Shown here piece after piece: positions 31,290-41,558 of a stretch of DNA of 64,000 nt. The position numbers and the translations under genes were made by a program. Origin of the DNA: Rhodeus uyekii. Its lineage: Eukaryota > Chordata > Actinopteri > Cypriniformes > Acheilognathidae. Position 1 is the stretch's first letter. Each line of letters opens with the position of its first letter. The notes under the pieces are model-generated. The model was not told the origin of the DNA and made no database searches. It saw nothing but the letters and a program-made list of their open reading frames with translations. The stretch spans positions 1 through 64,000 of the forward strand of contig JAWRVZ010000475.1 of the NCBI GenBank assembly GCA_037043235.1, written 5' to 3'.

Positions 31290-31796
31290 TAACGCCCCCC
31301 TTCCGGTAGGCGCGTCCTCGCGCCGACCAGGTGACAATTGCGGAGGGTGGGCGGGGGACCAGGAGGGGGACAGAACTGAACCATGGCAAAATGAAGGAAA
31401 CAAGATGATCAACAAATAAACTGTCCTCAAAGCCACAAGAAAAAATAAACACTCCTATCAAAAAACAAAAACAGAGTCCAGGAGGAGGAAAAGGCGGGGT
31501 GAGCCAGGCAGGCACGGGCAAGGCCGGCGGGTCAGGCGGCGCCGGCGGGGTGAGCCAGGCAGGCTCGGGCAAGGCTAGAGTCACTGGGGGCGCCGGCAGG
31601 GCGAGAGTCACTGGGAGCGCCGGCAGGGCGAGTCACTGGGAGTGCCGGCAGGGCGAGAGTCACTGGGAGCGCCGGCAGGGCGAGAGTCACTGGGAGCGCC
31701 GGCAGGGCGAGAGTCTCTGGGACGGCGGCCTCCGGACCGGTAACGGGCTCTGGGACGTCGGCGACGGCCGGCGGCGGCTTTGGGGTGTCCCGGAAG
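31290..31796 (-). pseudogene. 3' part of the element C gag region
   Basis: The minus strand codes for LALPALPVTLALPALPVT-type repeats (a second GC-rich tandem repeat, GGCGAGAGTCACTGGGAGCG, at 31560-31720), then a C-terminal stretch and the polypurine tract. Its frame relation to the first part of gag is broken by the inserted block. Confidence 0.6.
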
Positions 31797-32408
31797 TCCA
31801 GCGGCGGGTCGGGCCACAGTTCAGGCGGCTCTGGCGGGTCGGGCCACAGTTCAGGCGGCTCTGGCGGGTCGGGCCACAGTTCAGGCGGCTCTGGCGGGTC
31901 AGGCCACAGTTCAGGCGGCTCTGGCGGGTCGGGCCACAGTTCAGGCGGCTCTGGCGGGTCGGGCCACAGTTCAGGCGGCTCTGGCGGGTCAGGCCACAGT
32001 TCAGGCGGCTCTGGTGGGTCGGGCCACAGTTCAGGCGGCTCTGGCGGGTCGGGCCACAGTTCAGGCGGCTCTGGCGGGTCGGGCAACAGTTCAGGCGGCT
32101 CTGGCGGGTCGGGCCACAGTTCAGGCGGCTCGGGCCACAGTTCAGGCGGCTCTGGCGGCTCGGGCCACAGTTCAGGCGGCTCTGGCGGGTCGGGCCACAG
32201 TTCAGGCGGCTCTGGCGGGTCGGGCCACAGTTCAGGCGGCTCTGGCGGGTCGGGCCACAGTTCAGGCGGCTCTGGCGGGTCGGGCCACAGTTCAGGCGGC
32301 TCTGGCGGGTCGGGCCACAGTTCAGGCGGCTCTGGCGGGTCGGGCCACAGTTCAGGCGGCTCTGGCGGGTCGGGCCACAGTTCAGGCAGCTCTGGCGCTG
32401 GTTCTGGG
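31797..32408 (-). repeat. 30-bp tandem repeat, about 20 copies
   Basis: TTCAGGCGGCTCTGGCGGGT plus CGGGCCACAG is repeated about twenty times with little divergence and a few shortened units (near 32127 and 32157). On the minus strand it encodes the ten-residue unit WPDPPEPPEL. Open frames on the plus strand across it (for example 31499-32440) are by-products of the repeat. Confidence 0.95.
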
Positions 32409-33163
32409 CAAAACCCAGAAGATCATCAAAGGAGGCTTAAAAAGTTCTGATCACCAAAAATTGCTGTCATCATTCTCATAAAACTACCAGGACTGTTACA
32501 TAAACCCTGCAGAATGTGGTTATATTCGTACAGCCCTAAAGCGGAGTACTTCCTGTCATCACTGTGCAAGGGCATGTTGTAAAACCCTGATGTCAGATCC
32601 ATAGTACTGAACAAACAATTACCACCCAGTGCAGCCAAGCAGTCAGACTGGTGGGGAAGTGGGTACGCATCTTTGGATGTTCTTTTATTCAACCACCGAA
32701 AATCAGTGCAGATGCGTAGGTTCTTGCGTAGGCTCATTCTTTTTCCAAACCAGCACCAGTGGAGAGGCAAATTCGCTGGTTGAATTACGAATTATATATC
32801 TCTCCTCCATCTCATTAAGTACTTTACGAAGGACCTGATAATGACTTGGAGGCACTCTCCGGTAGGGTAAACGAAAAGGTCTAGAATCAGTAAGATGAAT
32901 TCTATACACAAATCCCTCAGCCTTACCACAATCAAGGTGATGGTAGGAGAAGATACTCTCATACCTCAAAACAAGGTCCAGAAGACTTTTCCGACAGCCT
33001 TCAGAATCAGAATCAGAATCAGAATCAGAAAGAGCTGATTCTGAAAAGTGTGCTTTATTGAAAAGTGTGCTTGCACACACAAGGAATTTGTCTTGGTGTT
33101 GAAGCTTCCAGTGCACATATACAACACAACATGAGTTTACATGGCAAATAACAATAACAATAC
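32408..33163 (-). mobile_element. 756-bp foreign block: gypsy 2 RT plus LINE tail
   Basis: This block equals 36304-37059 at a constant offset of 3896 bp, with identical encoded protein where compared. It contains the minus-strand reverse transcriptase pieces of gypsy 2 and the 3' end of a LINE with its (TTCTGA)n tail. It lies inside the repetitive gag of element C, flanked on both sides by the same 57-bp repeat segment ending GGCGCTGGTTCTGG. Confidence 0.88.
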
Positions 33164-33757
33164 ACACAGTTCAGGCGGCTCTGGCGGGTCGGGCCACAGT
33201 TCAGGCAGCTCTGGCGCTGGTTCTGGCGGGTCGGGCCACGGCAGCTCGGGCTCTGGTTCTGGCAGGCGGATCTCTGGATCGGGCTCTGGTTCTGGCAGGC
33301 GGATCTCTGGATCGGGCTCTGGTTCTGGCAGGCGGATCTCTGGATCGGGCTCTGGTTCTGTCAAGCGGATCTCTGGATCGGGCTCTGGTTCTGGCAGGCG
33401 GATCTCTGGATCGGGCTCTGGTTCTGGCAGGCGGGTCGCGGGATCCGGCTCTGGCTGGCGGGTCACGGGATCCGGCGCTGGCTGGCGGGTCGCGGGATCC
33501 GGCGCGGCAGCCCTGTGCAGTTTCCACGCTCGCACCGCTGCCGTGGTGATAAACAAAATCACCACTCTTTGTGCCAAGGCTGGGGTGATCGGCGCTGAAT
33601 GATGGCATGTCGCGGGCTTCTCGGAAGCGACAGGCTTGGTCGCGGGCTTCTCGGAAGCGGCAGGCTTGTGCAGCCTCCAGGCTCGCACGGCTGTCGCAGA
33701 GAAGAACAAAAGCACCGCTTTTTGGGCCAAGGCTGGAGAGACGCTGTTGTCCATCAT
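33164..33757 (-). pseudogene. gag-like gene of element C, first part
   Basis: From the ATG at 33757, 38 bases after the 5' LTR, the minus strand reads MMDNSVSPALAQKAVLLFFS, an alanine-rich region, DPATRQPAPDPVTRQPEP and then repeats of the 11-residue unit PEPEPDPEIRL, encoded by a 33-bp tandem repeat at 33260-33440. It continues into WPDPPEPPEL, where the foreign block interrupts it at 33163. This is the same kind of repeat-rich gag as in element B. Its function beyond capsid formation is unknown. Confidence 0.7.
33260..33440 (-). repeat. 33-bp tandem repeat in gag of element C
   Basis: GCGGATCTCTGGATCGGGCT plus CTGGTTCTGGCAG is repeated five to six times, encoding PEPEPDPEIRL on the minus strand. 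Confidence 0.9.
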
Positions 33758-33795
33758 TGGGAAGTTGTTAGGGTAACTAACCCGGTCGGTTATTC

Positions 33796-34065
33796 TGTCA
33801 CGATTCGGGGTGCTGGTGTGCGATGCGGGAACTGGACGCAGGCAGAGTTCAGGTAAACAAGGATTTATTCTGGAGACAGGTAACATCCACACATGACAGC
33901 AAACAGGAACATACATGCACATACAATAACCGACAACCTACAAAAAGACAGGAGGGAGTATATAAAGAGAAACATGATGATAAACAGCTGGTGAACCTAA
34001 AAGACATTAATTACAACACAGGTGTAGGGAGTGAGACGATGACACAGACCGGAACACGTGTTACA
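33796..34065 (-). repeat. 5' LTR of element C
   Basis: 270 bp. The differences from the other LTR are AAAGACAGG/AGGACAGG, CTAAAAGAC/CTAAATGAC and ATTACAAC/ATTGCAAC. It is followed on the right by CCATC. Confidence 0.92.
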
Positions 34066-34370
34066 CCATCTAAAATAGTAACCAAAATCATTGAACACTT
34101 ACATTTTAAAAGGCATGACAACTCAGGGTCAGGACAATGCTTCACAAACTTAGTGGGGGGGGGGGAGAGGAAAAAACAATTGATATACACTGTACATTCA
34201 ATATTAGAAAATTAATGAACAATGAAACAGATAGTAACACTCTATTGCCTAAGAGCTTGAAAAACTGTTTTACAGAAGGTCTTAACATATCCCTTAGGGT
34301 CATGGCTCACATCTTGTCTTGACATGGTATAAATCAATCTGTTCACTGGTTTATGTATAACACAGACTCA
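34066..34370. other. non-coding flank of element C
   Basis: This continues the sequence broken at 31014 and has a G-run at 34156-34167. No gene is recognised. It is probably the 3' region of gypsy 2. Confidence 0.4.
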
Positions 34371-35145
34371 CCATATGATGAGATAATAAGATAAATATGG
34401 TTATTTTTTTTGCTGTGAAAATCGGACTCCCCCTGGTAAACCCATACTATAATTGTTACAACCAAATGCTTTTGAGCAAAGAATCTCCATACCATAATTA
34501 GATAATAAAATAAAAATGTTAAGTCTGTGAGCTTTTAAACCAGAGTTAGTGAGGGGAGTGAGATATTCACAGGTGTATTTTTCTGCTGTGAAAATCTGAC
34601 TCCCCTGTTAAACCCATAGGCCTACTATAATTCATTATAACTGTAATATCATTTCATTTTCTGCTTATTTATGTAAGCGTACAAGTCGGTTTGTAGGTGA
34701 ATATGCTCAAGGAAGTGTGTTCACCTCAATGCAGCACGTATTAATGTGCGCTCGTAGGGGAGTGAGATTTGTCCGGGGAGTACAACACCTGGCGAGACGC
34801 GAGTCACCACGGAAGCAGAGAACGCGAGGTCAAAACATGCGCGGTCGGCGCTCACGCTTCACTCTCTGTAAGCCACGCCTCTTTCTCTCGGTTTCATTTC
34901 ACTTCTCTCTTACGCACCGCTCGTCTCCCGAATCTCTCCCGCTGCAGACCTCGCTGAACCACACCCACCTCGCCACAGTCGTCACTGTAAAGTCCACCAT
35001 TGCCCCCCACTCGTCATCACCACGGCTACGGCCGTTGACGCGCTCCACGGATTCTTTATATTCGTCGGATAGGACTCATCAACTTTTTCCCCCAGTTTTG
35101 GGGAAGAAAAAATGCGTCTTATGCAGCGAAAAATACGGTAGGTCC
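34371..35145. mobile_element. non-autonomous DNA transposon B, family of transposon A
   Basis: The right end, read on the minus strand from 35145, is ACCGTATTTTTCGCTGCATA, then AGACGCA. The 34700-34795 stretch matches the inverse of 5380-5470. The word TGCTGTGAAAATC[GT]GACTCCCC occurs twice (34400, 34578). The left terminus could not be fixed. It interrupts gypsy 2 just past its integrase. Confidence 0.5.
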
Positions 35146-36325
35146 TTTTGCCTTTCTGTTGTACAGCATGGTATGGCGGTGCTCCTCCTGGGAAGCAAGT
35201 CTTTGAGCTACTTTCATAGCTTCAGAAAGATCCTTTGACAGAGTAGACACATACTTTGCATAATCATACCACCAAGCGTCCTGTTGAAACGTTTGACAGC
35301 ACCATTCCCCATCGGGTGGTATGGAGTTGTGTGAGATTTCTTCACACCTGAAATTAAGTAATTCACTGATAAGGTTACTTTCAAAACTAGCCCCTTGATC
35401 AGAGTGAATTTTCTCAGGAAACCCATAAATGCAAATATACTTATTCCACAAAACTCTGGCTACCTCCCTGGTAGATTGTTTTTTACATGGAAAGGCCTGT
35501 GCCAGTCTAATGAAGTGATCAGTCAAAACAAGTACATCAACAGATTTGTTTTGAGAATTTTCCGCTGACCAAAAGTCAATGCAAACAATCTGCAAAGGCC
35601 TGTTCGACTGTATATTCACCAGAGGGGCTCTACCACATGGTTCAGCAGTCTTGCTGACGAAACACCGCTGACAGTGACGTACATACATCGCGCACATCCC
35701 TGTCTAGATGTAGCCAGAAAAATCGTTGCCTCACCAGGCTGAGGGTTCTGAACTGACCCTGGCGTGTTCATGAGTGCCTTTTCAGTACCTCAGCCTTGAG
35801 AGCATCAGGAACCACAAACTGAAACCGCTTTGTCCTCAACAGGCGGTCTCTAGACACCCTATAAAGCACCCCATCAACAATCGTAAGTTTCTCCCAATGC
35901 TTCAGATACCTTATAACCAAAGCATGTTCTTTCACTCTCTCCCTCCTCGAAGGCCTACGACACCTCTCCACGTACTCTAACACACGAGAAAGAACCTTGT
36001 CATTATGTTGCTTGTCACAAAGTTCCCTTACTGAGTAAGCAGGGAGAAAGTCAAAATCAACGTCAACCATCTGAGGTAAACTCTGCAGGGTTGTCAAAGT
36101 ACGGACTCGTGCACCAGCTTCCCACTCATTATGAGACTCCAGGACTGCTGAAACAACATCACTTGGTATAATTGTCAAATTCTGAACGATGGAATCAGCA
36201 TGAGTTACACGATCAGCATCATGCGCTGCCTGCCTAAAAGCATCTTTGATATTGCACCTAAAGAGGCTTTTCCAGCCTCTCCAGGGCAGTCTTCTCATTG
36301 GGGGCAAAACCCAGAAGATCATCAA
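35119..36325 (-). pseudogene. gypsy 2 integrase, broken
   Basis: On the minus strand 36325-35768 carries the pre-integrase part (LSRVLEYVERCRRPSRRER, GVLYRVSRDRLL). It is broken by a frameshift near 35768, before a zinc domain of which only YVRHCQRCFVSKTAEP remains readable (35697). The core follows: VCIDFWSAENS with the first aspartate and KIHSDQGASFES with the second. After another frame change the final motif reads PYHPMGNGAVKRFNRTL, where the expected NGQVERFNRTL has its catalytic glutamate replaced by lysine. So it is inactive both by frame and by residue. Confidence 0.85.
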
Positions 36326-36896
36326 AGGAGGCTTAAAAAGTTCTGATCACCAAAAATTGCTGTCATCATTCTCATAAAACTACCAGGACTGTTACATAAA
36401 CCCTGCAGAATGTGGTTATATTCGTACAGCCCTAAAGCGGAGTACTTCCTGTCATCACTGTGCAAGGGCATGTTGTAAAACCCTGATGTCAGATCCATAG
36501 TACTGAACAAACAATTACCACCCAGTGCAGCCAAGCAGTCAGACTGGTGGGGAAGTGGGTACGCATCTTTGGATGTTCTTTTATTCAACCACCGAAAATC
36601 AGTGCAGATGCGTAGGTTCTTGCGTAGGCTCATTCTTTTTCCAAACCAGCACCAGTGGAGAGGCAAATTCGCTGGTTGAATTACGAATTATATATCTCTC
36701 CTCCATCTCATTAAGTACTTTACGAAGGACCTGATAATGACTTGGAGGCACTCTCCGGTAGGGTAAACGAAAAGGTCTAGAATCAGTAAGATGAATTCTA
36801 TACACAAATCCCTCAGCCTTACCACAATCAAGGTGATGGTAGGAGAAGATACTCTCATACCTCAAAACAAGGTCCAGAAGACTTTTCCGACAGCCT
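36322..36896 (-). pseudogene. gypsy 2 reverse transcriptase, broken
   Basis: The minus strand reads HHLDCGKAEGFVYRIHLTDS, PFRLPYRRVPPSHYQVLRKV and FASPLVLVWKK. A frame change is followed by CTDFRWLNKRTSKDAYPLP, FSTMDLTSGFYNMPLHSDD with the first catalytic aspartate, and GLCNSPGSFMRMM. At 36320 a small out-of-frame deletion removes the start of the YLDD box, leaving DDLLGFAPNEKTALERLE in another frame. It then runs directly into pre-integrase sequence, so the rest of reverse transcriptase and RNase H is missing. Confidence 0.87.
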
Positions 36897-37558
36897 TCAG
36901 AATCAGAATCAGAATCAGAATCAGAAAGAGCTGATTCTGAAAAGTGTGCTTTATTGAAAAGTGTGCTTGCACACACAAGGAATTTGTCTTGGTGTTGAAG
37001 CTTCCAGTGCACATATACAACACAACATGAGTTTACATGGCAAATAACAATAACAATACATAACATACACAGTACATGTGGTCACATGCTGGGATTTTTT
37101 GTATGGAGTGGGAGAGGGAATAGGTAAGGACAGAATGTCAGCCATAACATCCGTTTGCATTGTTTTTCTTTCCCTGCGCTCTGCCCAGCATTTAATCTCT
37201 TATTAATTCAACTGTTCAAGAGTGAAATAGCCTGTGGAAAGAAACTGTTCCTGTGCCGAGATGTTCTAGTAGCCAGTGATCGGAGTCGCCGTCCTTACGG
37301 TAACAGTTCAAACAGGGTGTTTCCAGGGTGAACAAAATCTGTGATGATTTTACCTACTCTCTTTTTCACTCTGGAAGAGTACAGGTCCTGGAGGGCTGGC
37401 AGGGAAGCACCAAAAATCCTCTCTACAGTCCGGATTGTGCGATGTAGTCTTCCAATGTCAGATTTGGTAGCTGAACCAAACCAGACAGTGATGGAGGTGC
37501 ACAAAACAGACTCAATGAAACCTCACTTCAGAAACTTCAGAAACCTCACATGAGTCAA
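36896..37558 (-). mobile_element. LINE 3' end (CR1/Rex-like) inserted in gypsy 2
   Basis: The minus strand codes (37504-37295) for CTSITVWFGSATKSDIGRLH, RTIRTVERIFGASLPALQDL and YSSRVKKRVGKI, the C-terminus of a LINE reverse transcriptase. A 3' UTR follows with CAATAAAG and a (TTCTGA)n tail at 36897-36925. The element is 5'-truncated, as LINE insertions usually are. The family name is a guess from the motif and tail. Confidence 0.75.
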
Positions 37559-37566
37559 TGTCCAGC

Positions 37567-37740
37567 CCACTCAAGTCAAGTCAAGTCACCTTTACTTATA
37601 TAGTGCTTTTTACAATACAGATTGTTTCAAAGCAGCTCTACATTGGTCACATGAAAACATTATAAACAAAGTTTGTTTGGCTTAATGGCAGCCTTAAAAG
37701 AGCAGGCGAATTAATACAATTGATGAATAAGTGCTAAGTT
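37567..37740 (-). mobile_element. L2-type LINE tail
   Basis: On the plus strand CAAGTCAAGTCAAGTCACC, then TTTACTTATATAGTGCTTTT and AGATTGTTTCAAAGCAGC, are the reverse of the LINE tail at 1560-1641. It directly borders the satellite, so it marks the satellite's left edge. Confidence 0.8.
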
Positions 37741-39537
37741 ATTATGGTGCTAAGAATGGTTGCTAAGGTGTTGCTAGGCGGTTGCTAGGGTATCCGGGGT
37801 GATTGCTAGGGTAATCAGAGTGATTGCTAGGGTGTTGCTAGGGTAACTGGAGTGGTTGCTAGGGTAACCAGGGTGTTGCTAAGGAGTTGCTAGGGTAACC
37901 AGAGTGGTTGCTAGGCGGTTGCTAGGGTAACCAGAGTGGTTGCTAGGCGGTTGCTAGGGTATCCTGGGTGGTTGCTAGGATGTTGCTAGGCAGCTGCTAG
38001 GGTATTTTGGGTGGTTGCTAGGGTAAACAGGGTGGTTGCTAGGGCGTTGCTAGGCAGTTGCTAGGGTATTTTGGGTGGTTGCTAGGCTGTTGCTAGGGTA
38101 ACCAGAGTGGTTGCTAGACGTTTGCTAGGGTATTTTGGGTGGTTGCTAGGCGGTTGCTAGGGTATTTTGGGTGGTTGCTAGGTTGTTGCTAGGGTAACTC
38201 GGGTGGTTGCTAGGGTATCCTCAATGGTAGCTAGGCAGTTGCTAGGGTATTTTGGGTGGTTGCTAGGCAGTTGCTAGGGTAAACAGGATGGTTGCTAGGG
38301 CGTTGCTAGGGTATTTGGGGTAGTTGCTAGGGTATCCGGGGTGGTTGCTAGGCAGTTGCTAGGGTATCTGGGGCTGTTGCTAGGGTAACTGGGGTGGTTG
38401 CTAGGGTATCCTGGGTGGTTGCTATGGTGTTGCTAGGCAGTTGCTAGGGTATTTTGCGTCGTTGCTAGGCAGTTGCTAGGGTATCTGGGGCAGTTCCTAG
38501 GGTGTTGCTAGGTTGTTGCTAGGGTAACTGGGGTGGTTGCTAGGCAGTTGCTAGGGTATTTTGGGTGGTTGCTAGGGTGTTGCTAGGGTAAACAGGGTGG
38601 TTGCTAGGGCGTTGCTAGGCAGTTACTAGGGTATTTTGTGTGGTTGCTAGTCAGTTGCTAGGGTAACCTAAGTCGTTGCTAGGTGGTTGCTAGGTGGTTG
38701 CTAGGGTAACCAGAGTGGTTGCTAGGCTGTTGCTAGGTTAATCAGAGTGGTTGCTATGGTGTTGCTAGGTGGTTGCTAGGGTAACCGGAGTCGTCGCTAG
38801 GCGGTTGCTAGGGTAACCAGAGTGGTTGCTAGGCTGTTGCTAGGGTAGTCGGAGTGGTTGCTATGGTGTTGCTAGGTGGTTGCTAGGGTAAACTGAGTGG
38901 TTTCCAGGGTGTTGCTGTGGTAACTGGAGCAGTTGCTAGGCGGTTGCTAGGCAGTTGCTAGGGTAACCGGGGTGGTTGCTAGGCGGTTGCTAGGGTAATC
39001 AGAGTGGTTGCTATGGTGTTGCTAGGCGGTTGCTAGTGTAACCAGGGTGGTTGCTAGGTGGTTGCTAGGGTAACTGGGGTGGTTGCTAAGGTGTTGCTAG
39101 GGTAACCAATGTGGTTGCTAGGGTGTTGCTAGGTGGTTGCTAGGGTAACCAGAGTGGTTGCTAGGGTGTTGCTAGGTGGTTGCTAGGGTAACCAGAGTCG
39201 TCGGTAGGCGGTTGCTAGGCAGTTGCTAGGGTAACCAAAGTGGTTGCTATGGTGTTGCTAGGTGGTTGCTAGGGTAACCGGAGTGGCTGCTAGGCGGTTG
39301 CTAGGCAGTTGCTAGGGTAACCGGGGTGGCTGCTAGGGTAAACTGAGTGGTTGCCAGGGTGTTGCTAGGTGGTTGCTAGGCGGTTGCTAGGCAGTTGCTA
39401 GGGTAACCGGGTTGGTTGCTAGGTGGTTGCTAGGGTAACCAGAGTGGTTGCTAGGCGGTTGCCAGGGTAACCAGAGTGGTTGCTAAGGTGTTGCTATGCG
39501 GTTGCTAGGGTAACCAGAGGGGTTCCTAGGCGGTTGC
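37741..39537. repeat. satellite array A1
   Basis: Repeats of GTTGCTAGG in 11-bp (GTTGCTAGGCG) and 21-bp (GTTGCTAGGGTAACCAGAGTG) steps. In the first half GGTATTTTGGGTG and GGTATCCGGGGTG replace the GGTAACC form, so this edge array is the most diverged. Confidence 0.93.
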
Positions 39538-40200
39538 TAAGGTGTCACTAGGTTAACTGGTTGGTTACTAGGGTTATGCTAGGTGGTTGATATGGCTCAC
39601 CTAGGGTGTTCTGGGCCGTTTCTAGGTGGTTATTAGGTGTTATGGGGGGTTTCTATGGCCTTATTAGCATAATTTAACACTTAGTTAATCACTATTAGCA
39701 TGTAGCTATTCACTGCTAGCATATGTAGCATGTTGGAAGTCCTGTTTGCTAGCATGAGCCAATAGAGCCAACCCCCATGTCTCTACGATACTCAGAAGCA
39801 GAGATATGGGTCTGGCTAAACGGTTGCTAGGGTACTCTGTTAGGTTGCTAAGGAGTGGCTAAGCGTTTGTCATTGATGTCACTCCAAAGGATCCTTATGA
39901 GTATAAACGATATAAACCAACCAGAATGCCTCTACGACATTCAGAACTGAAGATGTCTCACTTTGCATTTGGTTGCTAAGGTGCTCCATAATGGTTGCTA
40001 GGGCGTGGCTAGGAAGTGTTGAAGACGTTGGTGATTGGCAGTTTGCTGCCCCGAGTCAAACGAGCCCACCCTCAAATTTCCATGACTGTTCTATCCAGAG
40101 ATAGGAGTCGATCAATTTGAATGGAAGTCTATGGGATGGGTTGCTAAGGTGCTCTAAATGGTTGCTAGGGCGTGGCTTAATAGCTTCCCAGTGATCCTGA
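39538..40200. repeat. satellite block CD, unit 1
   Basis: Unique-looking segment with CACTTAGTTAATCACTATTA, CTGCTAGCATATGTAGCATG, CAGAAGCAGAGATATGGG and GAGTCAAACGAGCCCACC. Shorter here than in units 2-9, because one of the roughly 125-bp subrepeats is missing. Confidence 0.88.
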
Positions 40201-40893
40201 GACACTCATTGGTCGCCTGAGTAAAATGAGCCCTCCCCCTTGTCTCTGTGACGCTGTGCTGCAGAGCTATGTTCAATTCAAAATCCCTATGCACATAGTA
40301 GATGGTGTTTCATGGGACGGTTTTCCCCATTCATTTCAATGGGGAAAGTTTGGGGGCTCTAGCACCCCAGGGGTGCAACTTTTACCCCATTTTGTGGTAT
40401 GTTCTCACAGAGCCATCCACCCTCTTCAAATGTGGCGAGTTTTGTCTTTTTACAAATTTCTCGCTCCGAGTTATTTATCGTCAAAGTCGTTTGCAACGCG
40501 TATAAATACTCTTCTAGGATTTCCGTTTTCATTGATGTCTATGGGGGCGCGTTTGGGCAGCTCTAGCACCCCAGGGGTGCAACTTTTACCCCATTTTTTG
40601 GTATGTCCTTACAGAGCCTGCCAGCCTCTACAAATGTGGTGAGTTTCGTCTTTTTACAAATTTCTCGCTCCGAGATATTAATCGTCAAAGTTTGTCGCAA
40701 TGTTAAGTCAATACGTTTTTTCGGCTGCTTTTTCACCCCTGGGGCGAACATCGTACCCCCGATCTCTTAGAAAAGATATAGCACACCTGTCCTCAATAGG
40801 CCGCACGTTTTGATGCCTCATTCATGGGTCTAGGACGAAACGCCTAGGAGGAGTAGCGCGCCAAAAAAGTGTCCAGAAGAAGAAGAATAATAA
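40201..40893. repeat. satellite block E, unit 1
   Basis: Two subrepeats, each starting at GCACCCCAGGGGTGCAACTT and ending with the E-tail (GATATAGCACACCT, GAGGAGTAGCGCGCC). It also carries the 83-codon chance frame seen in other units, here read through to 138 codons. Confidence 0.9.
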
Positions 40894-41558
40894 ACTAGAA
40901 TGTACATTTCCTGAAGAAAATGTGAGTGGTGCTCGCAGTGGCAGAATTCGGGCCCGGGCCAGATGCAGCAGTGTCGGAGATACAGAGAGACCCCACCGCC
41001 ATGTCTGTACGATGTTCTGGTGTTGAGATATGGCTGATTCATGTGTTTGTATGGTTGCTACGGCACTCTATATGGTTGCTATGGTGTGGTCATACAGTTT
41101 ATGGGATGATATCTAAAGACTATTTGGCAGTCTGAGCTTGAAAGTTCAAACTCTGTGCTTCTACAACATTCCAGTACTGAAATATGGCTTGTAAGCATTG
41201 TTTTACGGTTGCTAGGGTGCTGTAAATGGTTGTTAAGGCTTGGCTATGAAGATGGTATGTCACTACTTATTCACTGCTTGATAGGCCGCGTCAAACGAGC
41301 CCAGTCCCGAGCCTCTACAACCTTCAGAACCAAAGATATGATTTTACAAATATTTGTCCCATGTTAAGTCAATGGGGCTTTTTTCGGCTGATTTATCATA
41401 GGACAAAACAAATATCGTACGCCCGATCGCTTAGAAAAGATATAGCACACCTCACCTCAATAAGCCGCACGATTTGACATCTCATTTGTGGGTCTACGAC
41501 CAACGGTGCCAGAGGAGTAGCGCGCCGAAGTTTCGTTTAGGAGAATAGTAATCACAAC
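40894..41558. repeat. satellite tag F plus block G, copy 1
   Basis: Tag F followed by a different segment (GCCATGTCTGTACGATGTTC, GGCTGATTCATG, CTACAACATTCCAGTACTGA). Repeated at 53145-53847 at offset about 12,252-12,288. Confidence 0.9.

Larger units (their letters stand above)
31020..34065 (-). mobile_element. young gag-only LTR element C (3046 bp)
   Basis: Two 270-bp LTRs (31020-31289 and 33796-34065) begin TGTCACGATTC and end CGTGTTACA, and by eye differ at three positions only. The 5-bp target duplication CCATC flanks the element at 31015-31019 and 34066-34070. The minus-strand polypurine tract GGAAGGGGGGCGTTA lies next to the LTR at 31291-31305. Internal sequence is gag plus proline-rich repeats. 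It also contains a 756-bp foreign block, 32408-33163. Confidence 0.93.

Noticed and set aside
31499..32481. Long plus-strand frames across the 30-bp repeat (glycine/serine/histidine or arginine-rich products)
   Set aside because: They are translations of a 30-bp tandem repeat, open in several frames at once because the unit is a multiple of three and lacks stops. The gag reading is on the other strand.
34717..35238. 173-residue plus-strand frame near the gypsy 2 integrase
   Set aside because: It spans DNA transposon B and the antisense of integrase; there is no motif and no start context.
37741..39537. Telomere-like or interstitial telomeric repeat (TAGGGT words)
   Set aside because: TTAGGG does not recur in tandem; the repeated word is GTTGCTAGG with 11/21-bp steps.
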